Positions 18,730-27,312 of a stretch of DNA of 32,375 nucleotides are shown piece after piece. The stretch covers positions 1 through 32,375 of the forward strand of contig JARCRW010000037.1 in assembly GCA_029850515.1 (NCBI GenBank), written 5' to 3'. Both the position numbers and the translations under genes were made by a program. The notes beneath the pieces are model-generated. The model saw nothing but the letters and a program-made list of their open reading frames with translations. It ran no database searches and was not told the origin of the DNA. This DNA comes from Nitrosotalea sp. Its GTDB lineage: Archaea > Thermoproteota > Nitrososphaeria > Nitrososphaerales > Nitrosopumilaceae. Position 1 is the stretch's first letter. Each line of letters starts with the position of its first letter.

Positions 18730-18758
18730 TACGTCTAGTTGAAGAAAGACTAGACGTA
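18730..18758. terminator. Hairpin between convergent usp and H+-ATPase genes
   Basis: Perfect 10-bp stem TACGTCTAGT / ACTAGACGTA, loop TGAAGAAAG, 28 bp from the ATPase stop. Confidence 0.5.
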
Positions 18759-18785
18759 AAAATGATGTATCACGGGAACCGCCTA

Positions 18786-21179
18786 TTACTGCGAGCTCTT
18801 GTAGAATCTACTTACCAGGTAAACCTTGAGAATATCATTTACAAGAAATGATGCAACAAGCGAATAAACAATTATTGCAAGCAACGGAATGTACCCTAGT
18901 GGACCAAGCTCCCAAAAGCCCAGTATCGATATTGCGGCTACGATTGCGATTTCACTAACAGTCGTAATGAGAAGAATATTGCTCGGCCTTGACTTCCAAA
19001 AGTGGCCGCGCTCACGCACTATCATTAGACTAAAGAGTGATTCTATGACCAGATATGAAAAAGTAAAGGTGTAGAGTCTGTGGATGTTACTGCTTAATCC
19101 GAAATAGTTCAAGCCTACCATGGTCAGCACCACACCCTCGATCACGGCAAGCATTGCCAGAGGTATTCCAACCTTGAATAACCATGAGGTATCAAGCGAG
19201 TCTGGGCTCTTTGAATGTCTGACATTATCTGTCGATATTGACATGGTAGCAAAATCGGCAAAAAATATCAGTAATACCATACTAAATATCGAGATTACAA
19301 GACTGTGAGTAAGAAATAACATGGACACGATATATCCAACCATGAAAGTCTTTTTGGTTACCATGTTGAGCACCCAACTGAATATTCTTTGGTAAATCAT
19401 CCTACCAGTCTTTATGATTGCAAGTATGCCTCCAAGGCCCTCTGTTACAAGCACCGCGCTTGCCGAGTCCTTTGCAATATCCGTTGCATTTCTGACTGCT
19501 ATTCCAACTTCTGCCTGCTTTAGTGCAGGTGCGTCATTGACTCCGTCGCCAGTCATTCCAACAATATGTCCCCTGCTCTGGAGACTCTTGACTATGGTAT
19601 ACTTGTCTTCAGGATAGATCTCGGCCATGCCACTACTTTCTTCTATCATAGAGCCTGACAAGTTTTGATTCTGCACATCGGGCATTCTGATGATGTTGTC
19701 CCCAAGACCTATCTGCGGTGCGATATTCTTTGCGATTGGAAGCGCGTCGCCCGTAAGCATCTTTACTGATACGCCGAGGTCATTGAGCTGCAAGACTGTC
19801 TCGCGAGAGTCTTGTCTTATCCTGTCAGCTACTCCTGCAAGGCCAACCAGTTCAAATCCGCCCTCGTGGTTTTCTTTGGCAACTGCTATGACCCTCAATC
19901 CTTTTGCTGAGAGGGCATCTGCATCCTTGCTCAAAGATGCGGTGTTCTCATCTGTCATTTTGCAGTAAAAACAGATGGCTTTGAACGAACCTTTCCTTAC
20001 GTGAAATTTTTCATCAGATCTCTGAACTGTAGATCCTGTCATCCTCGTCTGCGGATCAAATGGCACAAATTCTGTCTGGGAATAGCCGTCTAGTGGGATG
20101 TTCGTCTCCTTGGCTGCTGCCAGAAATGCAAGGTCTATGGGATCTTGATTTGCTTCATTTGAAGCAAGTGCACCGTAAAGTATGACATCATTTTTTTCAT
20201 ATCCGTTAACTGGAAATTCTTCTTCAACGAAGAGCTTGTTCATTGTCATTGTGCCAGTCTTGTCTACACAAATCACATCCATTATAGCAGCGTCCTCGCT
20301 TGCACTAAGTCTTGTAACAAGAACTCCCTTCTTTGCAAGCACCGACGAACCAAGTACCATGTTCAAAGTGAGCATGGTTGGCATCGCCACAGGTACGGCA
20401 GAAACTAAAAGTACTACAGCAAGTGGCAACAACACCACAAACTGGAAACCTGTCAAAAGAGCATAGGCAAAGGCAATTAGAAGGGATATGATAATTATCA
20501 TAGCAAGTCGTCGTGCAATTTTTACGGTCAGTGCTTCCATGTGCAATTTTGGTTTTGCCAAATCAACTAGTTCGACTGTCTTACCGAAATATGTCCTGAT
20601 TCCAGTAGCATCAACGATTCCAGTGGCCTCACCACGTTTTACTGTGGAACCTGAATAGACTGGTTCTCCACCGGACTTTTCCACCGTTGCCGATTCACCG
20701 GTGAGTACTGATTGATCAACATCAGTGCTTCCACCTACAATCTTTATGTCAGCTGGTAGAATGTCACCTGCTCTGACTCTGATGAGGTCTCCAGGCACAA
20801 GCTCTCTTGCAGGAATGACTGACCACATACCGTCTCTCTTTACCCTGCTTTGAATACTCAACCTCTGTTTGAGAGCGGCCATTGCCACACTTGCTTTTCT
20901 CTGTCGCATGATGGATATTATAGCATTGGAAAGGAGAAGTGCTACGATGATGATTGTATCAGGATACTTGCCCAAGAACCATGTGAGAAATGCGGTAGCT
21001 TCAAGCATCCATGGAACAATGCCCCAAAAGCACTTTACTAGTGTTATGAGAAAATGCGTCTTTTTCTCCGGGACCTCGTTGTAGCCATATTCTGCCAACC
21101 TTTTTTTGGCCTCTTCAGTTCCCAGTCCTTTTTCTATGTCTGTTTTGTCGTTTGCTAGTGTGCCCACGTTTCTCACCAT
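18786..21179 (-). CDS. P-type (IIIA, PMA-like) H+-transporting ATPase
   Basis: TGES, phosphorylation site CVDKTGTMTMN, MTGDGVNDAPALKQAEVGIAV; short N-terminus; 797 aa. Confidence 0.92.
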   Translation of the reverse strand: MVRNVGTLANDKTDIEKGLGTEEAKKRLAEYGYNEVPEKKTHFLITLVKCFWGIVPWMLEATAFLTWFLGKYPDTIIIVALLLSNAIISIMRQRKASVAMAALKQRLSIQSRVKRDGMWSVIPARELVPGDLIRVRAGDILPADIKIVGGSTDVDQSVLTGESATVEKSGGEPVYSGSTVKRGEATGIVDATGIRTYFGKTVELVDLAKPKLHMEALTVKIARRLAMIIIISLLIAFAYALLTGFQFVVLLPLAVVLLVSAVPVAMPTMLTLNMVLGSSVLAKKGVLVTRLSASEDAAIMDVICVDKTGTMTMNKLFVEEEFPVNGYEKNDVILYGALASNEANQDPIDLAFLAAAKETNIPLDGYSQTEFVPFDPQTRMTGSTVQRSDEKFHVRKGSFKAICFYCKMTDENTASLSKDADALSAKGLRVIAVAKENHEGGFELVGLAGVADRIRQDSRETVLQLNDLGVSVKMLTGDALPIAKNIAPQIGLGDNIIRMPDVQNQNLSGSMIEESSGMAEIYPEDKYTIVKSLQSRGHIVGMTGDGVNDAPALKQAEVGIAVRNATDIAKDSASAVLVTEGLGGILAIIKTGRMIYQRIFSWVLNMVTKKTFMVGYIVSMLFLTHSLVISIFSMVLLIFFADFATMSISTDNVRHSKSPDSLDTSWLFKVGIPLAMLAVIEGVVLTMVGLNYFGLSSNIHRLYTFTFSYLVIESLFSLMIVRERGHFWKSRPSNILLITTVSEIAIVAAISILGFWELGPLGYIPLLAIIVYSLVASFLVNDILKVYLVSRFYKSSQ

Positions 21180-21249
21180 GTACTCGATTATAAATTATGA
21201 TTCATAACATGGAATACAGTAATGTTTGTCATTTACGATGGCAAGCGAG

Positions 21250-21281
21250 AAAGCCCTAACCCTTTAGGGTCGGGAGTATGT
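21250..21281 (+). mobile_element. Possible IS200/IS605 (tnpB-type) right-end / omega-RNA hairpin relic
   Basis: aaagccctaaccctttagggtcgggagtatgtcag resembles IS605-family right ends (AAGCCC-stem-CTTTAG-stem-GGGAG(G/T)ATGTCA); no tnpB in the window. Confidence 0.4.
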
Positions 21282-21344
21282 CAGATGTTATCAATCCTGA
21301 TATTTTTACTGTGGTTATAATATCTGAGAAAACAAACAACTAGC

Positions 21345-21761
21345 ATGACTAGCAGATATGTGTGGATTGGATTGGCAATATGCCTATTCTTTGCTGGACT
21401 GGGCATGGGCTATAGTATTTTCATTAACACTTACAATCCGTATGCAATAATGGGAAACCCTGCTATGTTCAGTCAGATGATGGGGAAAAATCCACAGTTT
21501 TCTGGTCAGTATATGGGGTACATGATGCAAAACCCACAATACATGAACCAATGGATGTCGCAAAATCCACAGTATGTGGGTCAGTGGATGGGATCGATGA
21601 TGCAGGATCCTCAACTACGACAACAAATGTATAACTATATGTTACAAAATCAAGATTTTATGTATGAGATGATGAAAAATCCAAATTTTCAAAATAATTA
21701 CATGGGTCCTTGGATGATGCAAAATAATTTTACCTATCATGGCATGATGTGGAGAAAGTAA
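21345..21761 (+). CDS. Met-rich (24 of 138 residues), N/Q-rich exported repeat protein
   Basis: Signal/anchor TM then repeats: KNPQFSGQYMGYMMQNPQYMNQWMSQNPQYVGQWMGSMMQDPQ. Confidence 0.8.
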   Translation: MTSRYVWIGLAICLFFAGLGMGYSIFINTYNPYAIMGNPAMFSQMMGKNPQFSGQYMGYMMQNPQYMNQWMSQNPQYVGQWMGSMMQDPQLRQQMYNYMLQNQDFMYEMMKNPNFQNNYMGPWMMQNNFTYHGMMWRK

Positions 21762-21794
21762 TCTAGTATTCTAATTTAATAGTGGAATGCGCCA

Positions 21795-22310
21795 TTGAAT
21801 AAAAAAATTCTAACAATCATGATAATAGTTGTTGTATCTATAATATTTACAACTGCATATTTTCTGCCTACTAGTTACAAGAATACCGTTAACCAAACTA
21901 CCAACACGACTGAAGGTTTCAACCAGACTGCAATGCTAGAGCGCGGTAATATGGCAATGGGATTCAATCAGACCAAGATTCATCATCACTTTATGGCTTC
22001 TACCACGGGCGGTGAAATTATGATAATGTCATCTAACATGAGTGACATACAAACAATAAATGAAATAAAAAACCATGTAAAAGATATTCAATACGAATTT
22101 TCTCAGGGAAATTTCACCAAACCATTCTATATTCATGCCCAAATTGTTCCAGGTACTGCTGTGATGACTGCAAAAAAGGATTTGATTCATTATTCAATAA
22201 AAAATATTGACGGGGGCTCTATTCTAATTTTAACTACCAATGATACTGAACTCCTTAATGCAATACAACAATTCATGAACTTTCAGTCAAGCCAGCACAT
22301 GAATCATTAA
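21795..22310 (+). CDS. Exported His/Met-containing protein, downstream partner of the Met-rich protein
   Basis: TTG start; N-terminal TM; MAMGFNQTKIHHHFMASTTGGEIMIMSSNMSD; 33 bp after the previous gene. Confidence 0.65.
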   Translation: MNKKILTIMIIVVVSIIFTTAYFLPTSYKNTVNQTTNTTEGFNQTAMLERGNMAMGFNQTKIHHHFMASTTGGEIMIMSSNMSDIQTINEIKNHVKDIQYEFSQGNFTKPFYIHAQIVPGTAVMTAKKDLIHYSIKNIDGGSILILTTNDTELLNAIQQFMNFQSSQHMNH

Positions 22311-22358
22311 TGAGAATAGAATCAAAACAGGGTGTGTGTTGTTTAAGTAGATTTTCAT

Positions 22359-22536
22359 ATGTCGCTTAGACTAATGCAAAAGAGATCTTGATGTAGACTG
22401 GAATACTTTAGAAAAGTGTTTAGTACATAATTCTAGTTGCTTGGAACAAATCAAAAATGAAACAGGGATTGCTAACGCAATAAAAAAGATTGTAACTGTG
22501 GTTCACAATACTGAGACAATATTACAAAACAGGTGA
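22359..22536 (+). pseudogene. Gene remnant
   Basis: ATG 22359 MSLRLMQKRS*; the next frame continues RDLDVDWNTLEKCLVHNSSCLEQIKNETGIANAIKKIVTVVHNTETILQNR* (22381-22536) with no early start codon. Confidence 0.5.
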
Positions 22537-22601
22537 TACTATGTGGATGCTAGATTAGATAAAAAAATTTGAAACCGGGAAGATGGATTTTGTAGGACAT
22601 C

Positions 22602-23447
22602 TCATATTCCAGATAGGGTTTTAGCAATTATGAATAATGCAACTGCAACCAAAAGAATTGAAAACACTTTGGAAAGTTTTTCTCTTGGAAGTTTTACAGA
22701 AAGTTTCGTTCCTACAAATCCTCCTCCTATGCCACCAACAATGAAAAGAACCGAAACAAACCACTGAATCTGAGCTTCAAGAGAATATCTTATTGCAGTA
22801 GTTAGGCCAAAGGCACTTACAGGTAGGAGTGAAGTTCCAATGGCATCTATTATGTTCAAACCTGCGGAATACATTAGGGCGGGAGTGATCAAAAAGCCTC
22901 CACCGATACCAAAGTAGCCTGCTGTAACACCCACCGCAAAACCAATGATGATTATTTTCTTTTTGTGTAAAAGAAATATGTGATGTTTGTGCTGCAGTTC
23001 GGTGGGTAGAATCGTTAACTTTCTTTTCCACATTGTAACTGCTATGGCTATCATGAACAAGCCAAATAAGAGCAAGAGATGTTTTGAGGGAGTAAGCAGG
23101 CCAAGCTGGGCTCCAATTAACGCACCAAATATGCCGGGAATTGCAAAGACAAAACCTTCTTTGATTTTAACATGTCCGAATTTCTTGTGGTGTATTAGAT
23201 TGGTCAGGGCATTTACAGCTACAGCAAGTGCTGAAGTTCCAAGTGCAACATGTGGTTCAATGCCTATGGCATAAATTAAAAGAGGGACAGCAAGTATGGA
23301 ACCTCCGCCTCCAACCACCCCTAGACTGAATCCTACTATGATCCCAGATATCATGGAAAGAATGATAGTGATTGGTGAAAGTTCTAAACTGGAAATTTGA
23401 GATAAACTCAAAGTGGAAAGAGAAAAAACGAGGGAGATTAATTCCAT
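22602..23447 (-). CDS. TauE/SafE (TSUP) family sulfite/sulfonate exporter
   Basis: GFSLGVVGGGGSILAVPLLIYAIG and GVTAGYFGIGGGFLITPALMYSAGL repeats. Confidence 0.92.
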   Translation of the reverse strand: MELISLVFSLSTLSLSQISSLELSPITIILSMISGIIVGFSLGVVGGGGSILAVPLLIYAIGIEPHVALGTSALAVAVNALTNLIHHKKFGHVKIKEGFVFAIPGIFGALIGAQLGLLTPSKHLLLLFGLFMIAIAVTMWKRKLTILPTELQHKHHIFLLHKKKIIIIGFAVGVTAGYFGIGGGFLITPALMYSAGLNIIDAIGTSLLPVSAFGLTTAIRYSLEAQIQWFVSVLFIVGGIGGGFVGTKLSVKLPREKLSKVFSILLVAVALFIIAKTLSGI

Positions 23448-23464
23448 GTGCTATTGACCCGGAT

Positions 23465-24883
23465 CTAGGATGTTGGTATGGCACATCTATTTGGACCAAT
23501 CTCCAAATTTGCAACTTCCAAGACAGGTACTGGTTGAGACGACCTGTTTATCTGGATTATTTTTTCATAATTCATCGGTTTTGGAAGTGTCGTACTGGCA
23601 ACTTTTTCTATGAAACTATCGTGCAAGAGTTCCAATATTGGCAGATTCTTTGCTTCTCTGATAGTGGTATAATGGATGCCGTTTTTAGAACCAGACTGCT
23701 CTCCGTGATGAGCTGGAAGAACAATCACCTCGTTTGGCAAGGTAAGAATCTTTTTGTGCAGTGTATCATACAAGTCATTTGCAAACTCGTTTGCATTATT
23801 TCTCAAATCAGGTCTTCCTATTCCTTCTACAAAAAGAATATCTCCACTAAAGACATATTTTTCATTCAAGACATAGGACAAGCTTCCTGCCGTGTGTCCT
23901 GGAGTATGAATTGCTCTGATCTTCGAATCTCCGACAATTATAATATCACCATCTCCAACTCTGTTACTTTCAAAATCATATTGTTCGTACTTGCTCATGT
24001 ATAGTTCAGAGTTTGTAATTTTTACAAGTTCTCGCGCTGCAGAAACATGATCTGCATGTTGATGAGTGTCGATGACTTTTACTATTTGCAACCCCTCATT
24101 TCTTGCAAACTCTACATACTTCTCTGCAGGATAGACTGGATCAATTACTATGGCTTGCCCTTTTGAGCCCACTATGTATGACAGACACCCTTTTCCAATT
24201 TTTTCTACCTGTACCACAATGGATTTTTCTCTTGATACGACTTGAGAATTTAGAACTTGTCCCCAACCTGCAAGACCTCCTGTGAGCGATAATGCATCTA
24301 TTCCATTTCTTGCCAATGCAAACGCAGCTACCATTGATCTGTTTCCGTGGGGACAGATTGTGACTATCTGCTTGTTTTTTGGTATCCTGTCAACAGATTC
24401 CTTCTTAAATAATTCTGAAAGCGGGATGTTTATGCTACCTGGAATTTTAAAGTCTGAAAACTCTTCAGCTTGTCTTACGTCTACAAGTACGATATCTTCT
24501 TTTTTCTTAATCTTGGACCATAATTCCTCGGGAGAAATTGTGGAATGGGTTTCTTTTTTGACAAGACCTCTGTTCCAACCTTTGATTCCGTCCTTGAGAA
24601 AGTGAGAGTCCAATCCATGTGATGCCATCATACTAGCTGTCTCTGCAGATATGATTCCATCTTCATCAATTAGTACAATTTTTACACCTTTTGGAATTCT
24701 TGGCATTATGGTCTCTTTTGCGCGCGAGTCACAGACTGCATGAACAGAGCCTTCTATGTGCTCATGAATATAATGCTCCCTTAGTCGTAGATCAAACACT
24801 AGAAGTGGCTTTTCACTTTTTAGATCTGCATACAATTCTTCTGCAGTGACTGCTAGTTTGTTAGATTCTTGATTGGTGTTCAT
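23465..24883 (-). CDS. Rhodanese-rhodanese-metallo-beta-lactamase (persulfide dioxygenase) fusion
   Basis: Start reassigned to MNTNQESN (24883), not 24997. First rhodanese lacks Cys (LIDEDG); second has CPHGNRS; MBL has THQHADH, PGHTAGS, GDILFVEGIGRPDL, and C-terminal LEIGPNRCA. Confidence 0.9.
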   Translation of the reverse strand: MNTNQESNKLAVTAEELYADLKSEKPLLVFDLRLREHYIHEHIEGSVHAVCDSRAKETIMPRIPKGVKIVLIDEDGIISAETASMMASHGLDSHFLKDGIKGWNRGLVKKETHSTISPEELWSKIKKKEDIVLVDVRQAEEFSDFKIPGSINIPLSELFKKESVDRIPKNKQIVTICPHGNRSMVAAFALARNGIDALSLTGGLAGWGQVLNSQVVSREKSIVVQVEKIGKGCLSYIVGSKGQAIVIDPVYPAEKYVEFARNEGLQIVKVIDTHQHADHVSAARELVKITNSELYMSKYEQYDFESNRVGDGDIIIVGDSKIRAIHTPGHTAGSLSYVLNEKYVFSGDILFVEGIGRPDLRNNANEFANDLYDTLHKKILTLPNEVIVLPAHHGEQSGSKNGIHYTTIREAKNLPILELLHDSFIEKVASTTLPKPMNYEKIIQINRSSQPVPVLEVANLEIGPNRCAIPTS

Positions 24884-24886
24884 GAG

Positions 24887-24899
24887 TGTACATAGTACA
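24887..24899. promoter_or_regulatory. Candidate operator TGTAC-ATA-GTACA
   Basis: Perfect 5-bp inverted repeat 4 bp upstream of the Rhd-MBL start, in the 70-bp divergent gap. Confidence 0.4.
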
Positions 24900-24953
24900 A
24901 GAAAGTATTTAGCGAATATGTCTTCAATGTAATCAACTGTGTTCGGATGATAC

Positions 24954-25481
24954 ATGAGTAGCAAAAAAACAAGTACATTCACATTTAGAATAGACAAGGA
25001 GTATGAGAGAGTCTTGCGTGAGGAAGCTCACTCTAAAAAAATCACTGTAAATACTCTTGCAAACCAGATTTTTGGTGACTATGTGGAATGGCAACGATAT
25101 ATGGAAAAGTTTGGAACCATAGTTCTAAGCAGAGAAGCATTCAAAATTGTACTTGACTCGCTTGATGAAAAAAGCCTTCTAAACTTGGCAGTGGATATTG
25201 GAGAAAAAGCACCAAAGGAGTTTATCTTGTTTAAATGGAAAGAAATTGCCATTGACAATGTAATCAAGTTCGTCAAAATGTACTTTGATCACTGTGGATA
25301 TGGAACACATGACCATACAAAAACTGGAGGTACGATTACTTTTAGCATACATCATGATTTAGGCAAAAAGGGTTCACTATTTCTCAAGACATTCTTGGAG
25401 ACATTGATAAAATCAACACTTGGAAAATCCTGCAATTCGACCGTAACTACAAATTCGTTAGTGCTTAGTTTTCAAGACTAG
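24954..25481 (+). CDS. Ribbon-helix-helix-like regulator with Cys/His-rich C-terminal domain
   Basis: STFTFRIDKEYERVLREEAHSKKITVNTLANQIFGDYV (RHH-like); YFDHCGYGTHDHTKTGGTITFSIHHDLG; divergent from the Rhd-MBL gene. Confidence 0.65.
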   Translation: MSSKKTSTFTFRIDKEYERVLREEAHSKKITVNTLANQIFGDYVEWQRYMEKFGTIVLSREAFKIVLDSLDEKSLLNLAVDIGEKAPKEFILFKWKEIAIDNVIKFVKMYFDHCGYGTHDHTKTGGTITFSIHHDLGKKGSLFLKTFLETLIKSTLGKSCNSTVTTNSLVLSFQD

Positions 25482-25587
25482 AATACGATTACAGTTGATT
25501 ACATTGGAGACTTGTCTATCTATATCTCATGGATTGGTAAATTGATCATGCAAGTATTTCCTGGAAAAACCGCTGTGCTTGAGGATT

Positions 25588-25892
25588 ATGAAAGATGCGA
25601 GATCTTTAGACTCCTTGTTGGAAGACATGTATGAAAAATACTGGAGACAATCACAGATGTGCCTAGGTCTGCACTTGAAATAAGCAAGATCTGCAATATC
25701 GGATCATCTAACGTATACCGCACTTTGAATAAACTTTCACGATACAAACTTGTCAAGATTACAGGCTCCATTGGCATGGATGGTAAAAAAATGCATCTTT
25801 ACCAAAGCAAGATAAAATCAATCACAATGACTCTCAACTCCGATTGTTGCCCTGTTGTAACAATATTCGGGTCTTCAAGTGAACCTACTTGA
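25588..25892 (+). pseudogene. wHTH regulator with single-nt frameshift at poly-A 25634-25638
   Basis: MKDARSLDSLLEDMYEK then, after +1 nt, ILETITDVPRSALEISKICNIGSSNVYRTLNKLSRYKLVKITGSIGMDGKK...SDCCPVV; the track sees only 25659-25892. Confidence 0.6.
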
Positions 25893-25922
25893 CTTCTTTT
25901 AAAACAAAATGAAAAGGATCAG

Positions 25923-26093
25923 TTATTGATCCTTGATTTTTGATTTTACTTTTGCCGCAAGATCTGATGTGATCTCCTTGATGCCATGATTGGGCGCATG
26001 ACCTGCAATTTTCTGCATCAACTCCTTTTCAGAACTTGCCGAAGCTGTCCAACCGCAGGAAAATCCCATGTCTGCACATTTGAAAGACTTCAT
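25923..26093 (-). CDS. DUF1059 small protein, 56 aa
   Basis: MKSFKCADMGFSCGWTASASSEKELMQKIAGHAPNHGIKEITSDLAAKVKSKIKDQ; absent from ORF track. Confidence 0.88.
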   Translation of the reverse strand: MKSFKCADMGFSCGWTASASSEKELMQKIAGHAPNHGIKEITSDLAAKVKSKIKDQ

Positions 26094-26183
26094 GATATAT
26101 CCATGTGATGATGCTATTTTTATTAAAAAAGTATTCTATATATCCAAGACCATGAATTGTTACTAGTTATGTGGATAAATCAA

Positions 26184-26537
26184 TTATTCACTCATGGCTG
26201 GATCAGCTTTTCCAGAAATTTTTATAATGTCTTTGTCCAACGAAATCTCTCTGACTTTATCTATCTTCATATTGCTCATTATGTGAAGTGAATTTTGCTT
26301 ATCCGCATGTTCAACTTCCAAAGAATATTTTTCTCGTAGACCGTTGATTTTCTTATCGAGATCAACACCTGACTTGTACTCTATTATTGCATTAACATGA
26401 GGCTCGGATACCATTTCGTCAGCAATCTTTCTTTCCATGTACATTATGCGATGGGCAAGATTGGGGTCAACGTTAGGCATGGCCTGTTTTAGATTTGAAA
26501 GATATTGGTTGTATATTGATTCTACATCTTGTGACAT
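26184..26537 (-). CDS. Hypothetical protein, 117 aa
   Basis: Isolated ORF with coding-like composition; no family recognised. Confidence 0.6.
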   Translation of the reverse strand: MSQDVESIYNQYLSNLKQAMPNVDPNLAHRIMYMERKIADEMVSEPHVNAIIEYKSGVDLDKKINGLREKYSLEVEHADKQNSLHIMSNMKIDKVREISLDKDIIKISGKADPAMSE

Positions 26538-26675
26538 GGTTACACCTACGCCAAAATGTTATTTAAAAAATATCAAGAATATCACCAATGATAATCAAAG
26601 AAAAATATCAAACTTGGGAATTTGCCTATTTTTTATTTTGCCTATAAATGATAATGCAGAATTTCAAATCTGATA

Positions 26676-27125
26676 TTGTTCAAGGCTATTATAATGTGTG
26701 ATATTGCTAGTATAACTATGACTAGTGCGGAAAAGATCTCAAGTTTTAGCTATACCGTGAAGACTCTGAAGACGATAAATCAGGCAGTTGATGATGTGAC
26801 AACAAGTCTAAAGGATGTAGGCTTTGGCATTTTAGGCACTCTGGATTTTAAGGAAATTTTACAAAAGAAGGGATTGGATTTCAAGGATGAATATAGACTC
26901 TTAGAAGTATGCAACCCTGGAGCTGCAAAACAGGTATTGGAATCAAATCCAGAGGTTGGGTTGTTGTTACCCTGTACTATTGCAGTGTATCAGAAAAACA
27001 ATGAGAACTTTATCAGCTTGGCAAAACCTACATCCCTTCTAGCTAATATCCATGATGATAAATTAGAAAAATTCGGAGAGGAAATTGAACAAAAACTTGT
27101 ACAGGCTATCGAGAAAGTGAAATGA
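26676..27125 (+). CDS. DUF302 family protein (start may be a downstream ATG)
   Basis: LKDVGFGILGTLDFKEILQKKGLDFKDEYRLLEVCNPGAAKQVLESNPEVGLLLPCTIAVYQ. Confidence 0.92.
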   Translation: MFKAIIMCDIASITMTSAEKISSFSYTVKTLKTINQAVDDVTTSLKDVGFGILGTLDFKEILQKKGLDFKDEYRLLEVCNPGAAKQVLESNPEVGLLLPCTIAVYQKNNENFISLAKPTSLLANIHDDKLEKFGEEIEQKLVQAIEKVK

Positions 27126-27312
27126 TGAATCCTCTTGTTTCTAAAAATCTTGGAATGACTCGTAAATGTCTACCTGAAATACTTTCTAGCGTAAAACCAT
27201 TGCTTGTCCATTATGTGAAAACAAAAGAGCAATTTGAATCTGACCAAGTTAAAGGCTTACTCCATTATCGACAAACTTTTTGTAAAGGACATAATTCACA
27301 CACTATCAAGAT

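Noticed and set aside
20182-20466. Plus-strand ORFs inside the H+-ATPase gene (also 18889, 19120, 19414, 19690, 20850)
   Set aside because: Antisense shadow ORFs, Ser/Thr/Ile-rich, with no domain signal.
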